Positions 7,475-13,878 of a stretch of DNA of 18,700 nt are shown here, piece by piece. The stretch lies in NCBI GenBank assembly GCA_031398325.1, contig JANNNB010000010.1, positions 1-18,700 on the forward strand. The letters run 5' to 3'. The notes below the pieces were generated by a model. The model worked only from the letters and a program-made list of their open reading frames with translations. It did no database searches and had not been told where the DNA came from. The stretch is from Sva-07 sp031398325 (GTDB lineage: Bacteria > Actinomycetota > Acidimicrobiia > Acidimicrobiales > Ilumatobacteraceae). Position 1 is the first letter of the stretch, and each line of letters starts with the position of its first letter. Made by a program: the position numbers and the translations under genes.

Positions 7475-7508
7475 CCCGACGGTTCAGAGTGGCTACGTTC
7501 CCGTCGGG
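7475..7508. promoter_or_regulatory. Inverted repeat around the dehydrogenase promoter and start
   Basis: Arms CCCGACGG (7475-7482) and CCGTCGGG (7501-7508) are perfect 8-nt complements 18 nt apart. They enclose the candidate -10 box, and the right arm overlaps the first base of the GTG start. Possible operator. Confidence 0.35.
7494..7499 (+). promoter_or_regulatory. Candidate -10 box for a leaderless dehydrogenase mRNA
   Basis: TACGTT ends 8 nt before the GTG at 7508, and no Shine-Dalgarno sequence is present. The hexamer sits between the arms of the 8-nt inverted repeat. Confidence 0.4.
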
Positions 7509-8284
7509 TGAGCGACTATCCACTTCCCAACGTCTCGTTCGACCTCAGCGGCCAGGTGGCGCTCGTCACGGGCGCCACCTCCGGATTGGGGTGGCGGTTC
7601 AGCCAAGCCCTCGCTGCCGCGGGTGCGACGGTGGTGCCGACGGGGCGGCGGCGACACCGCCTCGACGAGCTCGCCGCGCTCATTTCGTCGAACGGTGGAG
7701 CCGTCCATCCGATCGCGCTCGACATGGAAGACCACGAGAGCATCATCGGAGCGGTCGCCGAAGCGGAGGAGGTCGTTGGGACGGTCACGATCCTCGTCAA
7801 CAACGCCGGCATTCCCGACGCCCAACGAGCGCACAAGATGTCGATCGAGCTGATCGACCAGGTGCTCGACACCAACCTTCGCGGCCCCTACATCCTCTCC
7901 TGTGAGGTCGCCCGCCGCCTGATCGCTGCCGAGCTCCCCGGCCGCATGGTCAACATCGCGAGCATCGGTGCCTACAACTACTCGGGCAACGGCGCCGCGC
8001 TGTATTCGATCAGTAAGGCCGCGATCGCGCGGATGACGGAGGTCCTGGCGGTCGAATGGGCTCGGTACGGCATCAACGTCAACGGAATCGCTCCTGGCGC
8101 GTTCTCGTCCGAGATGATGGACGGGATGGTCGACCGGATGGGCGACATCACCAAGTTCTTCCCACGCAAGCGGATGGGTGACCCTGCACAGCTCGACTCG
8201 ACGCTGCTCTACCTCTGTTCGCCCGCCTCGGAGGTCGTGACGGGCACGGTGATCAAGGTCGACGACGGCCAGGGCCCCCGCTGA
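7508..8284 (+). CDS. Short-chain dehydrogenase/reductase (SDR)
   Basis: This classical SDR of 258 residues has the cofactor motif TGATSGLG (21-28), NNAG (98-101), a catalytic Ser near 152 (NIASIG) and the YxxxK pair Y166/K170 in YSISKAA. It ends in VTGTVIKVDDGQG, like the C-terminus of 3-oxoacyl-ACP reductase-type SDRs. Arginines right after the second strand (TGRRRHRL, 45-52) suggest NADP(H) preference. The enzyme is cytosolic and catalyses reversible alcohol/ketone oxidoreduction; the substrate cannot be told. The GTG start at 7508 gives the normal SDR length; no better in-frame start lies close upstream. The gene is divergent from the kinase gene (71 nt) and converges with the amidohydrolase gene with only 4 nt between stops. 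Confidence 0.93.
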   Translation: MSDYPLPNVSFDLSGQVALVTGATSGLGWRFSQALAAAGATVVPTGRRRHRLDELAALISSNGGAVHPIALDMEDHESIIGAVAEAEEVVGTVTILVNNAGIPDAQRAHKMSIELIDQVLDTNLRGPYILSCEVARRLIAAELPGRMVNIASIGAYNYSGNGAALYSISKAAIARMTEVLAVEWARYGINVNGIAPGAFSSEMMDGMVDRMGDITKFFPRKRMGDPAQLDSTLLYLCSPASEVVTGTVIKVDDGQGPR

Positions 8285-8293
8285 CCTGTCAGC
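8280..8293. other. Palindrome spanning two convergent stop codons
   Basis: GCTGAC (8280-8285) and GTCAGC (8288-8293) are perfect complements 2 nt apart. The left arm holds the TGA of the dehydrogenase gene and the right arm the TGA of the minus-strand amidohydrolase gene. As RNA the stem would be short, at most 5 bp with a 4-nt loop. Confidence 0.3.
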
Positions 8294-9992
8294 TGACGGT
8301 CTGGCCGAAGCGCACCAGCCGACCGGGCGTCGCGCCCGTGTGCTCCCCGTCGGCGTAGGTCTGCACGCCGGCGACGAACGTGGCCCGGTATCCGTCGACC
8401 CGCTGAACGAGGCGGCGTCCCTGGGCGGGAAGGTCGAAAATCATCTCCGGTGCGTGCAGGGTGAGCGCATCGAGATCGACGAGGTTGATGTCGGCGCGCT
8501 TGCCGATCTCGAGCGTGCCGCGGTCGGCGAAGCCGTACACCTCGGCGGTGCGCCCGGTCTGGAGACGGACGAGCTGCTCGATCGGGACCAGGTCGCCGCG
8601 GGTGCGGTCTCGGAGCCAGTGGGTCAGCAGCGTCGTCGGCATGCTGACGTCGCAGATCAACCCACAGTGCGCCCCGCCGTCGCTCAGACCGAGCACCGCG
8701 TTCGGATGCAACATCATCTCGCGGACGGCGTCCAGGTTCGTCTCCTCGTAACTGGCGAGCGGAGCGAACAGGAATGCGGTGCCGTCACGTTCGAGCATCC
8801 AGTCGAGCGCAACCTCCTCGGGAGACCGTCCCTCGCGTTCGGCGACCGCGGCCACACTCGTCTCGGGGCCGGGCTCGTAATCCGGCGGGTCGCCGAGCGG
8901 GAAGATCCGGTCCCATCGAGACATCAGGAACTTGGCGACCGGGCTCCCGGTTTGCGGCTCCTCGGCGAGCAACGCAGCCCGAGTCTCGGGAGTGCTGAGC
9001 TCGGCGACCCGGTCGGCGAGCGGCAGTGTGCTGAGGCGTCGGTACGTGGGATGGGTGATGAAGGGATGCAGCGACGACTGCAGGCCGAACATCATCCCCG
9101 TGGGACGACAGGCCACCTGCGGCACGACGTTCAGTCCGGCGGCCTGCGCGCCAGCGGCACGTTCGAGCGCGGCGCGATACGCGACCGGGTCCTGCCCCGA
9201 CTGGGCGAGCGAGTAGGTGACGGTCGCTCCGCTGCGGCGGGCGATCTCGTCCATGTACTCGCCGACCTCGCCGACCGGCGACCCGTCGTCGATCAGTTGG
9301 AACACGCCATGGCCGGCGTCGCCGACCGCGTCGCCGATCGCCATCAGCTCGTCGATCGGGGCGCGCGTTCCCGGGATCAGGCCGTGCTTCGAGCGGTGCA
9401 GCATCGTGCGTGACGTGGAAAAGCCGACGGCCCCGGCCTCCAGCGCCTGCTGGGTGAGCCGCGCCATCTCGGCGATCTCGTCGTCGGTGGCGTCGTCGTG
9501 CGCCCGTTCGCCCATCACGTAGGCACGCAGCGCGGCGTGGGGGACCTGGGCGGCGATGTCGAGCACCCGCTCCTTCGAATCGAGCGCGTCGAGGTACTCG
9601 GGGAACGACTCCCACTGCCAGTCCATGCCCTCGTGCAGCGCGGTGCCGGGAATGTCTTCGACGCTCTCCATCAGCTCGATCAGGAAGTCGTGTCCGTCCG
9701 GGCGCACCGGTGCGAAACCCACGCCACAGTTGCCCATCACGACCGTCGTCACGCCGTGCCAGCTCGATGGCGTGACCTCCGGATCCCACGTGACCTGGCC
9801 GTCGTAGTGCGTGTGGATGTCGACCCAGCCCGGCATGACCGCCAGCCCCGTGGCATCGACCTCGCGTTCGCCGGCTTCGTCGACGACGCCCACGGCAGTG
9901 ATCACCCCGTCGTCGATCGCGATGTCGCCGACGAAGGAGGGCGCGCCCGTTCCGTCAACGATGTTGCCTCCGCGGATCACGAGTTCATGCAT
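8289..9992 (-). CDS. D-aminoacylase-like metal-dependent amidohydrolase
   Basis: This 567-residue amidohydrolase-superfamily protein belongs to the N-acyl-D-amino-acid deacylase group. It begins with the small beta-domain pattern LVIRGGNIVDGTGAP. HTHYDGQ follows with metal ligands H60 and H62. GNCGVGFAP carries C89, corresponding to the metal-ligand Cys of D-aminoacylases. FSTSRTMLHRSKHGLIPGT is typical of the actinobacterial subgroup, and LSDGGAH contains the catalytic Asp438. The C-terminus returns to the beta domain (GTLEIGKRADINLVDLDAL). The usual reaction is release of a D-amino acid from an N-acyl-D-amino acid, but many members act on other cyclic or acylated amides, so the substrate is open. 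An in-frame extension upstream runs through the neighbouring gene and is not credible; TAGGAT lies 7 nt before this ATG. No signal peptide. Confidence 0.92.
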   Translation of the reverse strand: MHELVIRGGNIVDGTGAPSFVGDIAIDDGVITAVGVVDEAGEREVDATGLAVMPGWVDIHTHYDGQVTWDPEVTPSSWHGVTTVVMGNCGVGFAPVRPDGHDFLIELMESVEDIPGTALHEGMDWQWESFPEYLDALDSKERVLDIAAQVPHAALRAYVMGERAHDDATDDEIAEMARLTQQALEAGAVGFSTSRTMLHRSKHGLIPGTRAPIDELMAIGDAVGDAGHGVFQLIDDGSPVGEVGEYMDEIARRSGATVTYSLAQSGQDPVAYRAALERAAGAQAAGLNVVPQVACRPTGMMFGLQSSLHPFITHPTYRRLSTLPLADRVAELSTPETRAALLAEEPQTGSPVAKFLMSRWDRIFPLGDPPDYEPGPETSVAAVAEREGRSPEEVALDWMLERDGTAFLFAPLASYEETNLDAVREMMLHPNAVLGLSDGGAHCGLICDVSMPTTLLTHWLRDRTRGDLVPIEQLVRLQTGRTAEVYGFADRGTLEIGKRADINLVDLDALTLHAPEMIFDLPAQGRRLVQRVDGYRATFVAGVQTYADGEHTGATPGRLVRFGQTVS

Positions 9993-9999
9993 GTCCCGG

Positions 10000-10005
10000 A
10001 TCCTA
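10000..10005 (-). promoter_or_regulatory. Candidate -10 box for a leaderless amidohydrolase mRNA
   Basis: TAGGAT on the minus strand ends 7 nt before the ATG at 9992, with no Shine-Dalgarno sequence. It indicates separate transcription from the upstream minus-strand gene for the secreted protein. Confidence 0.45.
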
Positions 10006-10052
10006 CGAGTCGGCCGTTCAGCGCCGAGAGGCAGAGCGGGCGACGCGAACAG

Positions 10053-10085
10053 CTGGTGGGTTCGTGCCAGGAACGAACGCACCAG
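10053..10085 (-). terminator. Hairpin just after the secreted-protein gene
   Basis: CTGGTG-G-GTTCGT (10053-10065) pairs with ACGAAC-G-CACCAG (10073-10085) as two 6-bp blocks around one G/G mismatch, with a 7-nt loop. It begins 2 nt after the stop on the minus strand. No U-run follows, so it is a possible terminator or 3' stabiliser. Confidence 0.45.
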
Positions 10086-10087
10086 GT

Positions 10088-11077
10088 TCAGGTGCGGACG
10101 GGGCCGGTGTCGACGACTTCGAACGCACTGCCGGGCACCGACTTGAGCTGGTTCAGATCGTCGTCGCGCCAGCCCGGGCTCGGTGCTCCCTGGAAGAACC
10201 AGTTCGAGCCGTTGTCGGCGACAATCACCCCGTACTGCTGCATCGCGACGGCGATGACCCGTGCCTGACCGGTCAACTGCGAGACGTCGTAGCTGGCTTT
10301 CAGCCGCAGCCGCAGGCCCATCGGGGGAAGGTTCGGGTCGGTCCGATTCGACGCGAAGTGTGTCGCCGGCAGGATGTAGCCGGCCTGGGTACGGCTGAAC
10401 GTGATCCGGATCGCGTGTCGGATCTGCCCTGACGCAACCTCGTCGTACCTGACGAGGCCGGGCAGGATCGGCAGGCCTGCCGCGTCCGCGCTGGTCCATC
10501 CCAGCGGCCGCAGCGCATTCGATCGCAGGTCGAACCGGGCGCCGGACTCGGCGACCCAGCCCGCTCCGGACAGACGCGCTCCGAACAGCTCGAAGAGTTC
10601 GCAGGTGCCCTGTTGGACGGCGATCACGTGGCGGTCCCCGGTCGCTGCCGGCCCGCCCTCGATCGGTGTGCTCTGCGGGATCGGGAACGGCCCGGGATCG
10701 CTCTCGTCCCCGTACGCGTCGTACACGATCGGGAGCCGTGGCTCGCTCGCCGGCACCACCACGTAGGGGATCCCGTAGTTCGGGTTCTCGCCGAAGTCGG
10801 GGTGCAGGAAGTCGCCACCGTTCGCCAGGATCGTCGAGACGATCGCATCGCTGCGCGGGTGGAGCGGCGCCGCAACGATCGACGTGTTCCATGCGTTGTC
10901 GGCCGGGAACACCGGACATCCGCCGATCGTCGGCCCACCGGTCGTGCCGAGGCGCCGTGCCGGCAGCAGTGCGGTGGCCGGCCGATCGATGTCGGCCGGA
11001 GCCGCCACCGTGGTCGCTGCGAACGTCCCGACGATCAATGCGGCCCCCACGCCGAACACCGTGATCGCCCGGCTCAT
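10088..11077 (-). CDS. Secreted protein of a conserved, uncharacterised family
   Basis: This 329-residue protein starts with a signal peptide: Arg3, a hydrophobic core to about residue 24 and probable cleavage after A26 (VAA-PAD). It is therefore exported. The mature part matches a secreted family I have seen only as hypothetical in actinobacteria and others. Features are CPVFPADNAWNT near the mature N-terminus, GDESDPGPFPIP, GDRHVIAVQ followed by a second Cys (GTCELFELF), GWTSADAAGLPILPGLVRYD, PATHFASNRTDPNLPPMGLR and VADNGSNWFFQG. The two Cys could form a disulfide. Conserved Asp, His, Asn and Trp suggest an enzyme or carbohydrate-binding protein, but no function is known to me. The ATG at 11077 is preferred over 11104 because it gives a compact signal peptide and has TAGTGT 7 nt upstream. 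Confidence 0.88.
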   Translation of the reverse strand: MSRAITVFGVGAALIVGTFAATTVAAPADIDRPATALLPARRLGTTGGPTIGGCPVFPADNAWNTSIVAAPLHPRSDAIVSTILANGGDFLHPDFGENPNYGIPYVVVPASEPRLPIVYDAYGDESDPGPFPIPQSTPIEGGPAATGDRHVIAVQQGTCELFELFGARLSGAGWVAESGARFDLRSNALRPLGWTSADAAGLPILPGLVRYDEVASGQIRHAIRITFSRTQAGYILPATHFASNRTDPNLPPMGLRLRLKASYDVSQLTGQARVIAVAMQQYGVIVADNGSNWFFQGAPSPGWRDDDLNQLKSVPGSAFEVVDTGPVRT

Positions 11078-11084
11078 CGGCCCG

Positions 11085-11090
11085 ACACTA
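11085..11090 (-). promoter_or_regulatory. Candidate -10 box for the secreted-protein gene
   Basis: TAGTGT on the minus strand ends 7 nt before the ATG at 11077. No Shine-Dalgarno sequence is visible, in line with a leaderless transcript. Confidence 0.45.
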
Positions 11091-11100
11091 CGTGCGCCGA

Positions 11101-11138
11101 CCATGGCAGATGAACCATGGCTTCGGGCACCTCGTGCC
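11101..11138 (-). terminator. Two small hairpins after the SRPBCC gene
   Basis: Read on the minus strand after the SRPBCC stop, a 5-bp stem with a 3-nt loop (11126-11138, arms GGCAC/GTGCC) is followed by two CCATGG palindromes (11115-11120 and 11101-11106) that can pair across 8 nt. No U-tract follows. They could end the SRPBCC transcript before the next promoter. Confidence 0.3.
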
Positions 11139-11144
11139 AGTCCG

Positions 11145-11603
11145 TCACCGCTCCTCGGTGTCGAGCGCCGACCGGAACCGCCGGGCCCCCGAGTCGAGCA
11201 CCCAGTCGTGGCCGAACCGCGCGATCGGCCCGGCGAAGCGGGCGACGAGGCGAGCCGGGCCGCCGGTCGCCGTGAGCGTGGACTCGAGGCGCAGCGAACA
11301 GGTGTCGTGTCCGCGATCGTCGGCGCTGTCGAGCGTCAACCGTGCGGTGCCGACCAGGTCGCCGGTGAGCTCGGCGAGCACGTGTCGCTCGGCGACCACC
11401 TCGGAGACGTGCAGATCGAAGTCGAGCCCGTAGGGGAGCGGCGGATCGACACGGCAGCTCCATCGCTCACCCGCGGCGAGAGCCACGCCGTCGCACTCGA
11501 GCCACGGCCACCAGATCGGATATCGCTCGACTTGGGTGAGCGCGTTCCACACCGAGGATCGATCGTGGTCGAACTCGAACCGACGGTCGGAGTGAATGTC
11601 CAC
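11145..11603 (-). CDS. SRPBCC (polyketide cyclase/START-like) superfamily protein
   Basis: This 152-residue protein has the helix-grip pattern of the SRPBCC fold. A first strand (RRFEFDHDRSSVWNALTQVERYPIWWPWL) contains the characteristic VW-x-x-L and YP-x-WWPW segment. Several beta strands with charged turns follow, then a long C-terminal helix from about residue 120 (PARLVARFAGPIARFGHDWVLDSGARRFRSAL). These proteins bind hydrophobic ligands in a deep cavity; some are cyclases or aromatases, many only carriers. The ligand here is unknown. It has no signal peptide. The GTG start has no Shine-Dalgarno; CAACCT ends 7 nt upstream. The gene is divergent from the acyltransferase-dodecin gene 77 nt away, which may mean joint control in a lipid-related setting, but that is inference. 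Confidence 0.85.
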   Translation of the reverse strand: MDIHSDRRFEFDHDRSSVWNALTQVERYPIWWPWLECDGVALAAGERWSCRVDPPLPYGLDFDLHVSEVVAERHVLAELTGDLVGTARLTLDSADDRGHDTCSLRLESTLTATGGPARLVARFAGPIARFGHDWVLDSGARRFRSALDTEER

Positions 11604-11661
11604 CCACGTCAGGTTGCCACGAAAGTTCGCTCACCGACCTGCAGATCTCTTCGGGTTGGCC

Positions 11662-11678
11662 GTCCCGGAATCCGGGAC
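11662..11678. promoter_or_regulatory. 17-nt palindrome just before the acyltransferase start
   Basis: GTCCCGGA-A-TCCGGGAC is a perfect palindrome with 8-nt arms and one central base. It ends 2 nt before the ATG at 11681, where a ribosome-binding site would be expected and none is seen. It could be an operator, or as RNA block the start codon. Confidence 0.4.
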
Positions 11679-11680
11679 CC

Positions 11681-12763
11681 ATGACACCAGGACATCTGAT
11701 CCGCCGAGACCGACCGAAATCTTCCCGTCACGCAGTCCCGACGTGGAACACTGCGTGCATCGATCAGCGCGCACGACTGAAACTCGGGGCCGTCAAGACC
11801 CGTGCGTTCGGCACCGATGCCGAACCGCGGGTCGGCACGCTGTCACGACCGGCCAGGTTCGTTTCGCGGCCGGTGATCAAGACCCTGTACCGAGCGCGGG
11901 TACTCGGGATCGAGAACGTGCCGCGCGACGGTCCGGCGATCATCAGCGCCAACCACCGATCGTTCTTCGACTCTCCGCTGCTGATGGCGATGACGCCACG
12001 CCCCGTCGTCTTCCTCGGTAAGGCGGAGTACATGGATGCGCGGAGCACGAAGTTCTTGTTCCCGGCGATCGGCATGGTTCCGATCAAGCGCGATGTCAAG
12101 AAGGCATCGATGGCCGCATTGACCACAGCGGCCGAGTTGCTCCACGAGGGCAAGCTCGTCGGCATCTATCCGGAGGGCACACGGTCGCGCGACGGCCTGC
12201 TGCACCGTGGCCACAGCGGCGTCGCCCATCTGGCGATGATCTCGGGGGCCCCGATCATTCCCGTCGGACTGACCGGGACCGAACGTGTGCAGCCGATCGG
12301 CACGTCGCTGCCGCGGCCGTTCCGCGGCCCCGTCACGGTCCAGTTCGGCGAACCGATCCATCCGGCCGACTACCGCTACGGCGGCAGCCGCAAGCGGCGC
12401 CAACAGATGCTCGACGACGTGATGGCGTCGATCGCGTCCATGACCGCACAGGATCGGTCCGAGGACTTCTCGTCGAACGAGCCGCCCCTGATCCGTGGTG
12501 GGAGCGAGAGTGTGTACCGGGTCACGACCCACGGCGCCGTCGGCCTCAACTGGCGCCACGCGGCCGAGCGCGCTGTCGCCGAAGGCTGTGGTAGGTACGA
12601 CGATGCACGTGTCGGATCGGTCAGCGAACTGCGCTGCCGCGTCCTGCCGTCGGGCGAGATCGAGTTCCAGACAGAGCTCCAGCTGTCGACCCGGTTCCGT
12701 GGGTCGAGCGTCCACAACCCCGCCGCGAGCCAGACCACACCGAAGCAGGAGGGAATTTCATGA
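11681..12763 (+). CDS. PlsC-type acyltransferase with C-terminal dodecin-like domain
   Basis: This 360-residue protein joins two domains. Residues about 55-255 are a 1-acylglycerol-3-phosphate O-acyltransferase-like domain with NHRSFFD (91-97, catalytic His/Asp), a middle block around FLGKAEYM, PEGTR (164-168) and PVGLTGTERV. It should transfer a fatty acyl group to lysophosphatidate or a related acceptor at the inner membrane face. After a polar linker, residues 276-341 match the dodecin encoded immediately downstream: SVYRV, W291, AAERAV, RVGSV-E, GEIEF-TELQLS. I know no described protein with this architecture. The first 45 residues are basic and not family-like, and no ribosome-binding site or -10 box sits before the ATG, so a later start is possible. 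The stop overlaps the next start as ATGA. Confidence 0.9.
   Translation: MTPGHLIRRDRPKSSRHAVPTWNTACIDQRARLKLGAVKTRAFGTDAEPRVGTLSRPARFVSRPVIKTLYRARVLGIENVPRDGPAIISANHRSFFDSPLLMAMTPRPVVFLGKAEYMDARSTKFLFPAIGMVPIKRDVKKASMAALTTAAELLHEGKLVGIYPEGTRSRDGLLHRGHSGVAHLAMISGAPIIPVGLTGTERVQPIGTSLPRPFRGPVTVQFGEPIHPADYRYGGSRKRRQQMLDDVMASIASMTAQDRSEDFSSNEPPLIRGGSESVYRVTTHGAVGLNWRHAAERAVAEGCGRYDDARVGSVSELRCRVLPSGEIEFQTELQLSTRFRGSSVHNPAASQTTPKQEGIS
12506..12703 (+). other. Dodecin-like domain coding segment within the acyltransferase gene
   Basis: This in-frame segment encodes residues 276-341 of the acyltransferase. Aligned by hand with the dodecin encoded at 12760-12975, it shares about a third of positions, including SVY-V, W, AA, AV, E, D-RV, V-E, G-I, F-T-L-LS. 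Three one-residue gaps are needed. It keeps the beta-alpha-beta-beta order of a dodecin protomer. The two copies probably arose by an old tandem duplication, now well diverged. Confidence 0.8.
12747..12753 (+). promoter_or_regulatory. Strong Shine-Dalgarno for the dodecin gene
   Basis: AGGAGGG lies inside the 3' end of the acyltransferase gene, 6 nt before the overlapping dodecin ATG. It allows independent, probably stronger translation of the dodecin than of the fusion protein. Confidence 0.75.
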
Positions 12764-12975
12764 CGGGATCGAGCGTCTATCAAGTCGTCGAGCTGATCGG
12801 GTCGAGCAGCGACTCGTGGGAGGCCGCCGCACACAACGCTGTCAAGGAAGCCAGCAAGGCCTACCAAGACCTCCGGGTCGCCGAGGTCGTCGAGATGGAC
12901 GTCCTCATCGAGGACGGCGACATCATCGCCTTCCGTACGAAACTGCGCCTGAGCTACAAGAGCTCCTCCGACTGA
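12760..12975 (+). CDS. Dodecin, SecE2/calcium-dodecin type
   Basis: This 71-residue protein has the dodecin beta-alpha-beta-beta pattern: SVYQVVELIGSSSDSWEAAA, helix to about residue 36, then RVAEVVEMDVLIEDGD and AFRTKLRLSYK. Dodecins form hollow 12-mers. The sequence is closest to the type of Mycobacterium tuberculosis Rv0379 (SecE2, described as a calcium dodecin), from memory. Flavin-storing dodecins have a Trp in LDWFEV that stacks on the flavin; here the position is Val40 (LRVAEV), so flavin binding is doubtful. The start codon overlaps the acyltransferase stop as ATGA and is preceded by AGGAGGG, so the two proteins are made from one mRNA and could assemble together. It converges on the metal-hydrolase gene 16 nt away. 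Confidence 0.93.
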   Translation: MTGSSVYQVVELIGSSSDSWEAAAHNAVKEASKAYQDLRVAEVVEMDVLIEDGDIIAFRTKLRLSYKSSSD

Positions 12976-12995
12976 GATCCGGCGGCCGGCCTCAG
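12972..12995. other. Symmetric element over two convergent stop codons
   Basis: CTGAG (12972-12976) and CTCAG (12991-12995) are complementary and hold the TGA stops of the dodecin gene and of the minus-strand metal-hydrolase gene. The 14 nt between are G+C-rich (GGCGGCCGGC). The stem is only 5 bp and has no U-tract, so a bidirectional terminator role is weakly supported. Confidence 0.3.
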
Positions 12996-13795
12996 CTCGG
13001 TGTGTACGGAGCGAGGATCATCTCGACCATCGGGCCGGGGTCGAGCTCGCCCGGGTCGTATCCGGGCAGGAACGTGGCGCCGTATCGTCGGGAGCCGCCT
13101 CGTAGCCAGCCAGGTACACGGGGCCGCGGCGATGCTCCGAGCGTCGGGAGCAACACTCGTTGGAACCGCTCGATGGCGCGCTGGAAGTGCAGTTGGGCGC
13201 GAAGCGATCCGGCGACACGACCCGGCCAGCTGCCGACGATGTGCTCGTACACCTCGAACGCCACCGTCCGATGTTCGATCTCCTCCGCCGCGTGCCACGC
13301 CCAGAGTTGCTCCCAGGCCCCGAAGCGGCCATCGCTGCCGATTCCCGTCCCCGCCGCGGCTTGCTCGAGGAACGACAAGGCCATCGCGCAGGTCATCGCC
13401 TCGAAGCCCTCGGCGTACACGAGGTTGAACCGATCCGACTTCGTTGCGGTGAAGCGCCGGTAGTCGGCATCGAGTCGGTCTTCGACGGCCTGCACGCGGT
13501 CCCGCAGGTCGGGAGCCAGCTGCGCCTTGATGACCTCGTTCGCCCGGCGGTGGTTCTGGAAGTGCTGCGCCTCCTGCGAGATGAACGCCTTGACGTCGGC
13601 GGCGAGGTCGGGGTCGGCGATCTGGTCGAGGACGGAGCGGAACGTCCGGATGAGGTACGGCTCGAGGTACGGCATCGTCATCGAGAACGCGACGAGATAG
13701 GTCTCGTCGGCAGGAGCGATCCCCGGCAACACGTCGCGCAGTTGCCCGTCGAACTCGAACTCGAACTTCACCTTGCGCACCACGATGTCGGACAT
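12992..13795 (-). CDS. Predicted metal-dependent hydrolase (PF10118, ferritin-like helices)
   Basis: This 267-residue, mostly helical protein fits the family called predicted metal-dependent hydrolase (PF10118). Likely metal ligands occur as ExxH pairs: E75-H78 (SQEAQHF) and E172-H175 in WHAAEEIEHRTVAFEVYEH, with H168 and a Glu near 129-132 (AEGFEAM) on other helices. This spacing resembles ferritin-like diiron proteins, so an oxygenase or oxidase activity is as plausible as hydrolysis; no member's reaction is known to me. Conserved pieces include PYLEPYLIRTFR and SFLEQ. ATG 13795 is chosen over GTG 13801, because GGAGGT lies 6 nt before the ATG but directly against the GTG. It is divergent from the glucosidase gene. 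Confidence 0.88.
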   Translation of the reverse strand: MSDIVVRKVKFEFEFDGQLRDVLPGIAPADETYLVAFSMTMPYLEPYLIRTFRSVLDQIADPDLAADVKAFISQEAQHFQNHRRANEVIKAQLAPDLRDRVQAVEDRLDADYRRFTATKSDRFNLVYAEGFEAMTCAMALSFLEQAAAGTGIGSDGRFGAWEQLWAWHAAEEIEHRTVAFEVYEHIVGSWPGRVAGSLRAQLHFQRAIERFQRVLLPTLGASPRPRVPGWLRGGSRRYGATFLPGYDPGELDPGPMVEMILAPYTPS

Positions 13796-13801
13796 CCGCA
13801 C

Positions 13802-13807
13802 ACCTCC
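13802..13807 (-). promoter_or_regulatory. Shine-Dalgarno that decides the metal-hydrolase start
   Basis: GGAGGT on the minus strand sits 6 nt from ATG 13795 but touches GTG 13801, so the ATG is the functional start. Confidence 0.7.
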
Positions 13808-13840
13808 CGGGGTTCGCGACCTTAGCGCTGCCGGTTCGAC

Positions 13841-13857
13841 GGCGAGCCCGGCTCGCC
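13841..13857. promoter_or_regulatory. 17-nt palindrome in the divergent metal-hydrolase/glucosidase promoter region
   Basis: GGCGAGCC-C-GGCTCGCC is a perfect palindrome with 8-nt arms around one base. It lies 9 nt upstream of CAGACT, itself 6 nt before the glucosidase GTG, so it falls in the -35 region. Candidate operator. Confidence 0.4.
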
Positions 13858-13878
13858 ACAGGGTGCCAGACTCGCGGC

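Noticed and set aside
9993..10919. N-terminal extension of the amidohydrolase to 10919
   Set aside because: It would run antisense-like through the secreted-protein gene in another frame. The family N-terminus begins at the ATG at 9992, which has a -10-like box.
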